A stretch of 7,287 bases of DNA from an uncultured Ruminococcus sp. (GTDB lineage: Bacteria; Bacillota; Clostridia; Oscillospirales; CAG-272), in the NCBI GenBank assembly GCA_902783705.1, contig CACZSA010000170.1, positions 1 to 7,287 on the forward strand, in the 5' to 3' direction. Under the pieces are notes generated by a model that worked only from the letters and a program-made list of their open reading frames with translations, did not search any database and was not told the origin of the DNA. The stretch's first letter is position 1. Every line of letters starts with the position of its first letter. Of this stretch, positions 1 to 6,427 are shown piece after piece. Made by a program: the position numbers and the translations under genes.

Positions 1-759
1 GAAGCGCACCGCGTCGCCGAAATCGTACATCGCCATGCCGGGCATGACCGTGTCGAGGTCGATGACCACGAGCGGACGCTTGGTGAAGCGGTCGAAGAGG
101 ACGTTGTTGGACTTGGTGTCGTTGTGCGTCACGCGGACCGGGAAGTCGCCGTTCGCGTAGCGTTCGCTGAGCACGCCGGCCTTGTAGCGGTAGGCGGAGA
201 TCGTCTCGATTTCCTCCATCGCCGCGTCGTTGCGCCCAAGCTTGTTCTCCGCAACGTCGTCGAAGAGGCGGTCGAGCCGCTTGTGCGTGTTGTGGAAATC
301 CGGGATCGTCTCATGCAGCACGGACCCGTCGAAATCGGAGAGCTGGTTCTGGAAGTGACCGAACGCCTCGCCGGTCGCGGAGATCACGGGGAGCTCGTCA
401 CAGGTGTTGAACGTGATGGAGTCGACGTAGTTCATCACGCGCCAGAAGGAGTCGTCCTCGTCGTAGAGGTAGTTCTTTCCTTCCGCTGTGTGGTGGAAGT
501 GCAGGGAGACCTCGTTCGGGTAGTGTTCCCGGATATGGGTCGTGACCCGGTCGATGTTTTCCATGATCTCTTCCGGGTTTTTGAAGACGTTCGTGTTGAT
601 CTTCTGGATGATGTAGGACTTCAGGTGTCCGTCCGGTTCGCGGCAGGTGACCTTGTAGGTCGAGTTGATGTTTCCGTTCTTGATGGTGTCGTAGGCATAA
701 AAGGTGCCCGGGAGACGGAAGGCCTTGCCGACCTCCGTCAGCTTTTCAAACATAGCCAT
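1..759 (-). CDS. APH/NahK-family phosphotransferase (N-acetylhexosamine 1-kinase-like), 3' end cut by window edge
   Basis: The minus strand reads open from ATG at 759 through 253 codons to base 1 without a stop, so the gene continues off the left edge. The product has the aminoglycoside-phosphotransferase/choline-kinase fold. An N-terminal lobe contains INSTYKV (31-37) and a lysine-containing QKINTNVFKNPEE stretch (52-64), typical of the NahK-like branch. A Brenner-type catalytic loop THNDTKSNN (211-219) has Asp214 as predicted base and Asn219 as metal ligand. IDLDTVMPG (233-241) gives the second metal-binding Asp, followed by YDFGDAVRF (245-253). NahK of bifidobacteria, which phosphorylates GlcNAc/GalNAc at C1 in lacto-N-biose salvage, is about 360 residues, so roughly 100 are missing here. 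The sugar acceptor cannot be read from sequence. An upstream GGAGG at 777-781 sits about 18 nt from the ATG, which is unusually far. The second Met (codon 3) is even further and no nearer in-frame start exists. The gene has its own promoter downstream of metA. Confidence 0.82.
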   Translation of the reverse strand, partial: MAMFEKLTEVGKAFRLPGTFYAYDTIKNGNINSTYKVTCREPDGHLKSYIIQKINTNVFKNPEEIMENIDRVTTHIREHYPNEVSLHFHHTAEGKNYLYDEDDSFWRVMNYVDSITFNTCDELPVISATGEAFGHFQNQLSDFDGSVLHETIPDFHNTHKRLDRLFDDVAENKLGRNDAAMEEIETISAYRYKAGVLSERYANGDFPVRVTHNDTKSNNVLFDRFTKRPLVVIDLDTVMPGMAMYDFGDAVRF

Positions 760-793
760 GATGGGTTGGGATCCGATCCTCCAAAGTGATGAA

Positions 794-835
794 CAGGGGT
801 TCCATCGTCAGAATATGCAGCGGATGGAACCCGTG
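794..835 (-). repeat. Stem-loop/inverted repeat in the kinase leader
   Basis: GGGTTCCATC (797-806) and GATGGAACCC (823-832) are perfect 10-bp inverted repeats around a 16-nt loop. Allowing one mismatch extends the arms to 13 bp (794-806 and 823-835). The element lies just downstream of the predicted transcription start near 839, so it would form a hairpin at the very 5' end of the kinase mRNA. No U-tract follows on either strand, so it is not an intrinsic terminator. It could be an mRNA-stabilising 5' hairpin or a dyad operator for a dimeric regulator. The symmetry is seen directly; the role is inference. Confidence 0.6.
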
Positions 836-845
836 TGCGGAATTG

Positions 846-854
846 ATTATAGCA
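846..854 (-). promoter_or_regulatory. Extended -10 promoter for the kinase gene
   Basis: On the minus strand TGC-TATAAT occupies 854-846, a perfect -10 hexamer with the TGn extension. No good -35 lies 16-18 bp upstream; the nearest match, TTGAAA at 868-863, is only 11 bp away. This fits an extended -10 promoter that depends little on a -35 element. Predicted start is near 839, giving an 80-nt leader before the ATG at 759. The surrounding 840-920 is markedly AT-rich compared with the flanking genes. Confidence 0.6.
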
Positions 855-927
855 TGTGATTGTTTCAAATGGGTGAATAAAATGGAAATAAAACAGGAAA
901 CAATCGGGAAAAATTCAAATTTCGGAA

Positions 928-1869
928 CTATTCGTCCGTCCGGTTTTTCGCGTCGGAGAGATTCTTGAGGTCGTAGGGCGTCGACTGGTAGACGAAATAG
1001 TTCAGCCAGTTCGTGTAGAGGAGATTCCCGTGCGCGCGCCAGTTCACGATCGGGGGCTTCGACGGATCGTCGTCCTCGTAGTAGTTCTCCGGCACATGGA
1101 TCGGGAGACCGGCCGCGACGTCCCGGCGGTATTCCGCGTCGAGGGTTAGGGGATCGTATTCCGCGTGCCCCATGACGAAGAACTGCCGCTTTTTCTGCGC
1201 ATAGACGACGTGGACGCCGGCCTTCGCGGAGGACGCGAGGATCCGCAGATCCGGGCAGGCCTCGATCGCCGCGCGGTTCACCGTCGTGTGGCGGGAGTGC
1301 GGGACGTAGAACACGTCGTCGAATCCCCGCAGGAGCATGGACCGCGGATAATCGGCCCGGTGCGGGAAGACGCCGAAGAGCTTTTCCGGAAGCGGCTCCT
1401 TTCCGATGCCGTAGTGGTAGTACAGCCCGGCCTGCGCGCCCCAGCAGATATGCATGACGGAGTGGACGTGCTCCTCGCTCCATGCCATGATCCGGCACAG
1501 CTCCTCCCAGTAGTCGACCTCCTCGAACTCCATCTGCTCCACCGGCGCGCCCGTGATGATGAGACCGTCGAAATTCTCCCCGCATACGTCGTCGAAGGTC
1601 TTGTAGAACGCGAGCAGGTGATCCATCGCGGTGTTCGCCGCCACATGGGACGCGGTCCGGATGAGGGTCAGCTCGATCTGCAGGGGGGTGTTCCCGAGGA
1701 CGCGGCAGAGCTGAGTCTCGGTCTCGATCTTCTTCGGCATGAGATTGAGCAGAAGGATGCGCAGCGGACGGATATCCTGCGTGATGGCGCGGGTCTCCGT
1801 CATGGCGAAGATGTTCTCGTCGGCGAGGGTCTGGACGGCGGGAAGATCGTTCGGAATCTTGATGGGCAT
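928..1869 (-). CDS. metA: Homoserine O-acetyltransferase MetA (MetA/HTS family)
   Basis: Transfers an acyl group from acyl-CoA to the hydroxyl of homoserine, the committed step of methionine synthesis in the cytosol. The 313-residue protein has normal family length and all landmarks. These are LLLNLMPKKIETE (39-51), the GAPVE loop (107-111), the nucleophile Cys142 in HICWGAQAG (140-148), and the catalytic His235/Glu237 pair in MGHAEYDP (233-240). Residue 111 is Glu. In characterised MetA enzymes Glu111 marks acetyl-CoA use, as in Bacillus cereus, while Gly marks succinyl-CoA use, as in E. coli, so acetyltransferase is predicted. The start is set by GGAGG at 1876-1880, six nt from the ATG. The gene lies 23 nt after metY on the same strand, so the two are almost certainly co-transcribed. 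The stop is TAG at 928. I see no strong hairpin terminator after it. Confidence 0.95.
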   Translation of the reverse strand: MPIKIPNDLPAVQTLADENIFAMTETRAITQDIRPLRILLLNLMPKKIETETQLCRVLGNTPLQIELTLIRTASHVAANTAMDHLLAFYKTFDDVCGENFDGLIITGAPVEQMEFEEVDYWEELCRIMAWSEEHVHSVMHICWGAQAGLYYHYGIGKEPLPEKLFGVFPHRADYPRSMLLRGFDDVFYVPHSRHTTVNRAAIEACPDLRILASSAKAGVHVVYAQKKRQFFVMGHAEYDPLTLDAEYRRDVAAGLPIHVPENYYEDDDPSKPPIVNWRAHGNLLYTNWLNYFVYQSTPYDLKNLSDAKNRTDE

Positions 1870-1892
1870 GGGGTACCTCCGGTGAATACGGA

Positions 1893-3176
1893 TTATTTTG
1901 CGGCTGCGGCGAGGGCAGAGGAGATGTCGGCGATGAGGTCGTCCGCATCCTCGAGGCCCACGGAGAGGCGGACCAGATCGGCGGATACGCCCGCGGCGAG
2001 AAGCTCGTCGTCGTTCATCTGGCGGTGGGTCGTCGTGGCGGGATGCAGGCAGCAGGAGCGCGCGTCGGCAACGTGGGTCTCGATGGCGACGAGGCGCAGG
2101 GCTTCCATGAACCGTCCGGCTGCCTCGCGTCCGCCCTTCACGCCGAAGCTGATGACGCCGCAGGAGCCGTTCGGGAGATACTTTTCAGCAAGCGCGTGAT
2201 CCTTCGAGGAGGGAAGGCCCGGGTAGTTGACCCACGCGATCCGCTCGTCGGCTTCCAGGAATTCGGCGATCTTCTGCGCGGAGGAGCAGTGGCGGGCCAT
2301 GCGGACGTGCAGGCTCTCGAGACCGAGGTTGAGCAGGTAGGCGCTCATCGGAGAGGGCGTCACGCCGAGGTCGCGCATGAGCTGGGCTGTGGCCTTTGTG
2401 ATGAACGCGCCGCCCTGACCGAATTTCTCGGCGTAGGTGATGCCGTGGTAGCTCTCGTCGGGCGTGCAGAGGCCGGGGAATTTCTCCGCGTGGGCCATCC
2501 AGTCGAACTTGCCGGAGTCCACGATCGCGCCGCCGACCGCCGAGCCGTGCCCGTCCATGTACTTCGTCGTGGAGTGGGTGACGATGTCCGCGCCCCATTC
2601 GAAGGGACGGCAGTTGACCGGAGTCGGGAAGGTGTTGTCGACGATGAGCGGGACGCCGTGACGGTGCGCCGCGTTCGCGAATTTCTCAATGTCCAGCACG
2701 TTCAGGGCCGGGTTTGCGACGGTCTCGCCGAAGACGAGCTTCGTCTCGGGCGTGAAGGCGGCCTCGAGCTCCTCCTCGGTGCAGTCCGGGGAGACGAAGG
2801 TCGTCGAGATGCCCATGCGCTTCATCGTGACGGCGAAGAGGTTGTAGGTCCCGCCGTAGATCGCGGAGCAGGAGACGATGTGGTCCCCGGCGGAGGCGAT
2901 GTTGAACGCGGCGAGGAAGTTCGCGGCCATCCCGGCGGAGGTCAGCATCGCGGCGGTGCCTCCTTCGAGCGCGGCGATCTTCGCGGCGACGAGGTCACAG
3001 GTGGGGTTCTGGAGGCGGGAATAGAAGTAGCCGCTCGCCTCGAGGTCGAAGAGCGCGCCCATCGCGTCTCCGGTGTCATATTTGAACGTGGTGCTTTCGA
3101 TGATCGGGATCTGCCGGGGCTCGCCGTTCTTCGGCGTATATCCGGCCTGTACGCATTTGGTGCCGATGCCAGCCAT
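1893..3176 (-). CDS. metY: O-acetylhomoserine sulfhydrylase (aminocarboxypropyltransferase), Cys/Met PLP family
   Basis: PLP enzyme of the Cys/Met metabolism family, 427 residues. It is predicted to replace the acetyl group of O-acetylhomoserine with sulfide to give homocysteine (direct sulfhydrylation). Visible landmarks are YSRLQNPT (52-59, phosphate-contacting Tyr/Arg), EGGTAAMLTSAGMAA (71-85, the PLP phosphate loop), IVDNTFPTP (178-186, ring-binding Asp180), and the Schiff-base lysine Lys205 in HSTTKYMDGHG (201-211). RLSVGLED (403-410) lies near the C-terminus. The length and the long segment around 225-262 match O-acetylhomoserine sulfhydrylases rather than the shorter ~380-residue cystathionine synthases/lyases. 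An upstream in-frame ATG at 3227 was rejected because it lies before the predicted transcription start. ATG at 3176 has AGGAGG at 3185-3190, eight nt away. It is the first gene of a metY-metA unit; its product uses the ester made by MetA. A gamma-lyase role is a less likely alternative. Confidence 0.93.
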   Translation of the reverse strand: MAGIGTKCVQAGYTPKNGEPRQIPIIESTTFKYDTGDAMGALFDLEASGYFYSRLQNPTCDLVAAKIAALEGGTAAMLTSAGMAANFLAAFNIASAGDHIVSCSAIYGGTYNLFAVTMKRMGISTTFVSPDCTEEELEAAFTPETKLVFGETVANPALNVLDIEKFANAAHRHGVPLIVDNTFPTPVNCRPFEWGADIVTHSTTKYMDGHGSAVGGAIVDSGKFDWMAHAEKFPGLCTPDESYHGITYAEKFGQGGAFITKATAQLMRDLGVTPSPMSAYLLNLGLESLHVRMARHCSSAQKIAEFLEADERIAWVNYPGLPSSKDHALAEKYLPNGSCGVISFGVKGGREAAGRFMEALRLVAIETHVADARSCCLHPATTTHRQMNDDELLAAGVSADLVRLSVGLEDADDLIADISSALAAAAK

Positions 3177-3215
3177 GATAGGTTCCTCCTGAGGATTCGT
3201 CTTTTTTCTGTGAGC

Positions 3216-3244
3216 ATTATAGCACAATCCGGCGGAAAGTGCAA
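3216..3244 (-). promoter_or_regulatory. Sigma-A promoter of metY-metA
   Basis: On the minus strand TTGCAC (3244-3239), a 17-bp spacer, then TATAAT (3221-3216), with TGC immediately before the -10 as an extended -10. Predicted start is near 3209, leaving a leader of only about 33 nt before metY. That is too short for a SAM riboswitch or methionine T-box, so any sulfur or methionine control must act at the promoter or elsewhere. Confidence 0.85.
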
Positions 3245-3248
3245 CATG

Positions 3249-3277
3249 AAAAACGAAAATCGGCGGTTGGGCCGATT
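3249..3277 (-). terminator. Intrinsic terminator of the dapA-dapB-ddh operon
   Basis: Read on the minus strand, AATCGGC (3277-3271), a 6-nt loop, and GCCGATT (3264-3258) form a perfect 7-bp stem. It is followed by a T-rich run (TTTTCGTTTTTC, 3259-3248). It lies 30 nt after the ddh stop and just upstream of the metY -35 box, cleanly separating the two units. The plus-strand reading has no T-run, so it is directional. Confidence 0.82.
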
Positions 3278-3307
3278 CCGTCTTCCTATATATTTATGAA
3301 GGAAATC

Positions 3308-4285
3308 TCAAAGCATCTTCGCGCGGAGCTCTTCCGGGGTGAGCGCGGAGAGATCGGCGGGCGCGACGTCGAAGACCGTCTTGCATCCCGTGACGCCGCG
3401 GCCGTGCATCCGGTTCATCGCGCGCGTGAAGGCGACGAGGACGGAGGCCGTGAACTCCGGGTTGGAGTCGAGCTTGAGGGAGTATTCGATGACGTGCGTG
3501 TTCTCGCCGTTCCATCCGGTCTTGCCGGTGCGGATGACGCTGCCGCCGTGCGGGATCCCGCGGTGGTCGCGCAGGAGCTCTTCCTCGGTGATGAAGGTCA
3601 CGGTCGTGTCGTACTCGTCAAAGTAGTGCGGCATGGTCTTGATCTCGCGTTCGATGCGAGCGAGGTCCGCGCCCTCCTCGGCGACGACGTAGCATTCGCG
3701 GGTGTGCTTCTCGCGGACGGTGAGGGTCGGATTCTCCCCGGCGCGCACCTTCGCGAGGGCTTCCGGCACGGGAACGGTGTACTGCCGCGCGTCCTTCACG
3801 CCTTCGATGCGGCGGATGGCGTCGGAGTGTCCCTGACTCACGCCGCGTCCCCAGAAGGTGTAGTCCGCGCCGTCCGGGAGGATCGAGGAGGCGTAGAGGC
3901 GGTTCAGCGAGAACATGCCCGGGTCCCATCCGGCGGAGATGAGGGCGATGTGTCCGCTCTCCGACGCCGCCTTGTCCACGTTCGCGAAGTGGTCCGGGAT
4001 CGAGGCGTGGGTGTCGAAGCTGTCGACGACGTTGAAGTCGGCGGCGAGGGTGGGGGTCATCGCGGGCAGGTCGGTCGCGCTGCCGCCGCAGATGATGAGC
4101 ACGTCGATCTGATCTTTATATTGAAGGATTTCGTCGGCGGGGCAGACCGGGACGGCGGTGTGCGGATGGACGGATGCGGGATCGCGGCGGGTGAAGATGC
4201 CGACCAGCTCCGCGTCCGGTGCCGCCGTGACGGCGCATTCCACGCCGCGTCCGAGATTTCCGTAGCCGTAGATGGCGATTTTCAT
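3308..4285 (-). CDS. ddh: meso-diaminopimelate D-dehydrogenase
   Basis: Catalyses reversible NADPH- and ammonia-dependent reductive amination of tetrahydrodipicolinate (open keto form) to meso-diaminopimelate. It bypasses the succinylase, acetylase and aminotransferase branches. The 325-residue protein has normal family length. The Rossmann dinucleotide motif GYGNLGRG is at 7-14, CGGSATDLP at 66-74, and the diagnostic SAGWDPGMFS at 117-126. WGRGVSQGHSDAIRRI (145-160) lies in the substrate-binding region. Translation starts at ATG 4285 with AGAGGA at 4294-4299, eight nt away. The gap to dapB is 24 nt and ddh is the last gene of the unit, followed by a terminator. No epimerase is needed on this route because the enzyme makes the meso isomer directly. 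Confidence is high because these motifs are specific to Ddh and are not shared with DapB. Confidence 0.96.
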   Translation of the reverse strand: MKIAIYGYGNLGRGVECAVTAAPDAELVGIFTRRDPASVHPHTAVPVCPADEILQYKDQIDVLIICGGSATDLPAMTPTLAADFNVVDSFDTHASIPDHFANVDKAASESGHIALISAGWDPGMFSLNRLYASSILPDGADYTFWGRGVSQGHSDAIRRIEGVKDARQYTVPVPEALAKVRAGENPTLTVREKHTRECYVVAEEGADLARIEREIKTMPHYFDEYDTTVTFITEEELLRDHRGIPHGGSVIRTGKTGWNGENTHVIEYSLKLDSNPEFTASVLVAFTRAMNRMHGRGVTGCKTVFDVAPADLSALTPEELRAKML

Positions 4286-4309
4286 GAATGTATTCCTCTT
4301 TCTCCGGGA

Positions 4310-5077
4310 TCACCGGTCATGGATCATGCGGTTCATGTCATACAGTCCCGCGGGCTTGTTTTCGAGATAGGCCGCGGCGGCGAGGGCTCCCTCCGCGAAC
4401 AGGGCGCGGCTGTGGGCCTCATGCCGGAGGGTGATCGTCTGGTTCGGCGTGCCGATCATGACCTCGTGCTCCCCGACGATGTTCCCCATGCGGATGGCGT
4501 GGATGCCGATCTCGTCGGGAGTGCGCTTCCCGTAGCCGGAGCGGCCCGGATGCACGGTCGCCGAGGGCCGGACCTCGCGGATGGCCTCCGCCAGCATGAG
4601 GGCGGTCCCGCTCGGCGCGTCGAGCTTGCGGTCGTGATGCGCCTCGACGATCTCGATCTCCGCGTCCGGGAACGCCGCCGCCGTCTGCTTTGCAAGCTCC
4701 ACGAGGAGCGCGATGCCGAGGGACATGTTCGCCGAGCGGAAGAGGGGGATCTTCTCCGCGGCTCCGGGGATCCCGGCGAGCTCTTCCTCCGTCTGCCCGG
4801 TGGTGGCGAGGACGACGGGGAGGCGGTGCTTCACGGCAAACGCGAGCACGTCCGGGGTGGCGGTGTGATGGCTGAAATCGACGACGCAGGGCCGCTCATC
4901 CAGCGCGTCGGCGAAGAGCGTCTCTGCCTCTTCAAACGATTTCGCGCAGGGGACGGCGGCGTTCTCCGCAAACGGATCGATCCCGCCGAGGAGGGAGGTG
5001 CCGCGGTATCCGGCTTCGGCGAGGCGGGCCACTTCCGCGCCCATGTGTCCGCCGAGACCGCTCACAAGGATCTTCAT
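4310..5077 (-). CDS. dapB: 4-hydroxy-tetrahydrodipicolinate reductase
   Basis: Reduces the DapA product to tetrahydrodipicolinate with NAD(P)H. The 255-residue protein has normal family length. Its N-terminal Rossmann motif is GLGGHMG (7-13), with VDFSHH at 66-71 and the nicotinamide-contacting ATTGQ at 91-95. The family signature EAHHDRKLDAPSGTA (145-159) contains catalytic His147/His148 and Lys151. The C-terminal RHEAHSRALFAEGAL stretch (218-232) is also typical. ATG at 5077 follows the dapA stop by only 4 nt. Its ribosome binding site (GAGGTG, 5083-5088) lies inside the last codons of dapA, which suggests translational coupling. The next gene, ddh, takes the product directly. Confidence 0.97.
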   Translation of the reverse strand: MKILVSGLGGHMGAEVARLAEAGYRGTSLLGGIDPFAENAAVPCAKSFEEAETLFADALDERPCVVDFSHHTATPDVLAFAVKHRLPVVLATTGQTEEELAGIPGAAEKIPLFRSANMSLGIALLVELAKQTAAAFPDAEIEIVEAHHDRKLDAPSGTALMLAEAIREVRPSATVHPGRSGYGKRTPDEIGIHAIRMGNIVGEHEVMIGTPNQTITLRHEAHSRALFAEGALAAAAYLENKPAGLYDMNRMIHDR

Positions 5078-5081
5078 GCCG

Positions 5082-5975
5082 TCACCTCACCATGGGAACG
5101 CCCGCTTCCCGCATCAGGGCGACGAGCTTTTCCTCGTGCTCCTCCTCCATCGGGGTGAGCGGCAGGCGGAGGCAGTTCTCGCCGAATCCCATCCGGCTCA
5201 TCGCGGCCTTGACGGGGATCGGGTTGACCTCGCAGAAGAGCGCGTTGATGAGCGGGAGATAACGGAGCTGCATTTCCCGCGCGGCCTTCACGTCGCCTTC
5301 GAGGAAGAGATGGCACATGCGGGAGGTCTCCTTCGGAAGGAGATTCGAGAGGACGGAGATCACGCCGAGGCCGCCGAGGGAGAGGATCGGGACGATCTGG
5401 TCGTCGTTGCCGGAGTAGATGTCGAGGCGGTCACCGCAGAGGGCGGCGAGCTCGGCGATCTGGGAGATGTTCCCGCTCGCCTCCTTGACGCCGACGATGT
5501 TCGGGTGATCGGCGAGGGTCGACGCGGCGGGGGGCAGGAGGTTGCATCCGGTGCGGCTGGGGACGTTGTAGGGGATGCAGGGCCTTGTCGATTCGTCGGC
5601 GATCGCCGTGAAGGACGCGACGAGGCCCTTCTGGGTCGCCTTGTTGTAGTACGGCGTGACGAGGAGCATGGCGTCGCACCCGACCTCGCAGGCGTATTTC
5701 GTCAGATCGATCGCGTAGGCGGTGTCGTTTGAGCCGGTCCCGGCGATCATGGGCACGCGCCCGCGGATCTGCTCCGCTGAGAATTTCAGAACGGCCCGGT
5801 GTTCCTCGTCGGAGAGGGTCGAGCCCTCGCCCGTGGTCCCGGCGATGACGAGCGCGTCGATCCCTTCGGCGATCTGCCATTCGATGAGGTCGGCGAAGGC
5901 GTTGTAGTCCACCCCGTCCTTCGTGAGGGGGGTGACGAGTGCGGTAGCAGCTCCGGTGAAGACGGTATTTTTCAT
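5082..5975 (-). CDS. dapA: 4-hydroxy-tetrahydrodipicolinate synthase
   Basis: Condenses pyruvate with L-aspartate-4-semialdehyde, the committed step toward diaminopimelate and lysine. The 297-residue TIM-barrel aldolase keeps every catalytic residue, offset +3 from E. coli numbering. Thr47/Thr48 lie in GTTGEGS (46-52) and Tyr110 in TPYYNK (107-112). Tyr136 and Arg141 lie in YNVPSRTG (136-143), and the Schiff-base Lys164 in GVKEASGN (162-169). Start ATG 5975 is set by GGAGG at 5985-5989, nine nt away. It is the first gene of dapA-dapB-ddh and lies directly behind a lysine riboswitch with a terminator, so transcription should fall when lysine is abundant. Allosteric lysine inhibition cannot be judged from the sequence alone. 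Confidence 0.97.
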   Translation of the reverse strand: MKNTVFTGAATALVTPLTKDGVDYNAFADLIEWQIAEGIDALVIAGTTGEGSTLSDEEHRAVLKFSAEQIRGRVPMIAGTGSNDTAYAIDLTKYACEVGCDAMLLVTPYYNKATQKGLVASFTAIADESTRPCIPYNVPSRTGCNLLPPAASTLADHPNIVGVKEASGNISQIAELAALCGDRLDIYSGNDDQIVPILSLGGLGVISVLSNLLPKETSRMCHLFLEGDVKAAREMQLRYLPLINALFCEVNPIPVKAAMSRMGFGENCLRLPLTPMEEEHEEKLVALMREAGVPMVR

Positions 5976-6005
5976 GAACGTGAACCTCCGTGGAATTTCG
6001 GAAAT

Positions 6006-6035
6006 AAAAAAGGAGACAGCGGAAAGCGCTATCTC
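6006..6035 (-). terminator. Riboswitch-controlled intrinsic terminator before dapA
   Basis: On the minus strand GAGATAGCG (6035-6027), a 5-nt loop, and CGCTGTCTC (6021-6013) form a 9-bp stem with one G-U pair. Six T residues follow (6011-6006), then ATTT. It sits 11 nt after the riboswitch and 30 nt before the dapA start codon. Its 5' arm contains GATAGC (6033-6028), which can instead pair with GCTATC (6056-6051) of the aptamer, forming the antiterminator. Confidence 0.88.
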
Positions 6036-6045
6036 ACCCGTTCGG

Positions 6046-6230
6046 ATGCCGATAGCCCTCCGCAGGATCCCGGTGCGGATCCGTGCGACAGCAGGACGGA
6101 TGTTCTCCGCCGTGCCAGCGAAACGCCCCGACCGTGGATGCGTCCGCTTCGGCGCCGGTCCCTTTCCCGCGGGGCTCGGTCAGCCCGGATTCGCGGTACT
6201 TTTGGCGCGGCGCGCCTCTATCTCTTGCAT
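6046..6230 (-). promoter_or_regulatory. Lysine riboswitch (L box) controlling dapA-dapB-ddh
   Basis: The minus-strand leader matches the L-box consensus block by block. It has GATAGAGGCGCG (6222-6211), AGTACCGCG (6200-6192), and GGGAAAGGGACCGGCGCCGAAG (in 6168-6147). CGCTGGCACG (6120-6111) and the closing GAGGGCTATC (6060-6051) follow. The last block is, as I recall it, the same as in B. subtilis lysC. P1 pairs GATAG (6222-6218) with CTATC (6055-6051) and can extend through ATGC (6230-6227) with GCAT (6049-6046). The length, about 170-185 nt, is normal for the aptamer. GAGATAG occurs twice, at 6224-6218 (P1) and 6035-6029 (terminator), competing for the same CTATC. This is the expected OFF switch: lysine stabilises P1, frees the terminator arm and stops transcription before dapA. 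Sequence blocks are observed; ligand and mechanism follow from the known class. Confidence 0.94.
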
Positions 6231-6240
6231 AATCATGCAT

Positions 6241-6269
6241 ATTGTACCACGCGCGGCGGAGCTTGTCAA
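6241..6269 (-). promoter_or_regulatory. Sigma-A promoter of the dap operon
   Basis: On the minus strand a perfect TTGACA (6269-6264), a 17-bp spacer, then TACAAT (6246-6241). Predicted start is about 6234, only a few nt before the riboswitch P1 helix begins. A TGCAT-AATC-ATGCA dyad (6226-6239) overlaps this start. Confidence 0.88.
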
Positions 6270-6359
6270 GCACCCCGGCGCAATTTCGCGCGAATCCCCG
6301 AAATACACGAAAAAACATTCCCGGATTTTGTATTTTTATTTCTTTTGACCGTTTGGCTG

Positions 6360-6388
6360 TTGACGGTGATAAGAAAACGTGGTAAAAT
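6360..6388 (+). promoter_or_regulatory. Promoter of the broken lipoprotein gene
   Basis: TTGACG (6360-6365), a 17-bp spacer, then TAAAAT (6383-6388), with a start expected near 6395 and a leader of about 33 nt. It is divergent from the dap promoter; the two -35 boxes are about 90 bp apart across an AT-rich gap. A second -35-like TTGACC lies 15 bp upstream (6345-6350), forming a near-direct repeat TTGACCGT/TTGACGGT. Confidence 0.75.
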
Positions 6389-6427
6389 ATAGATAAAAGA
6401 AAAATGACATAAACCAAGGAGCCGGAA

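Noticed and set aside
746..1948. A 400-codon minus-strand frame overlapping metA in another frame
   Set aside because: Arg/Pro-rich out-of-frame translation of metA that runs across metA's stop and the kinase leader; metA itself has every catalytic residue and the ribosome binding site.
3177..3227. N-terminal extension of metY to the upstream in-frame ATG at 3227
   Set aside because: That ATG is upstream of the predicted transcription start (about 3209), and the added residues are unlike the family. The ATG at 3176 has an AGGAGG at proper spacing.
3211..3227. A possible operator dyad (TGTGAGC...GCACA) around the metY -10 box
   Set aside because: The arms match only after allowing a two-base bulge, and much of the symmetry comes from the promoter hexamer itself.
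2025..3299. A 424-codon plus-strand frame antisense to metY, and similar long plus-strand frames over metA and dapA
   Set aside because: Same cause: shadows of real genes, with repetitive Arg/Val/Glu/Asp composition and no start signals.
3239..5158. A 639-codon open frame on the plus strand, antisense to ddh and dapB
   Set aside because: It lies wholly opposite two intact, recognisable enzymes in GC-rich DNA, where antisense frames stay open because stops are rare. Its translation is low-complexity (Arg/Val/Gly/Asp/Glu-rich) with no family motif, and it lacks a credible ribosome binding site.
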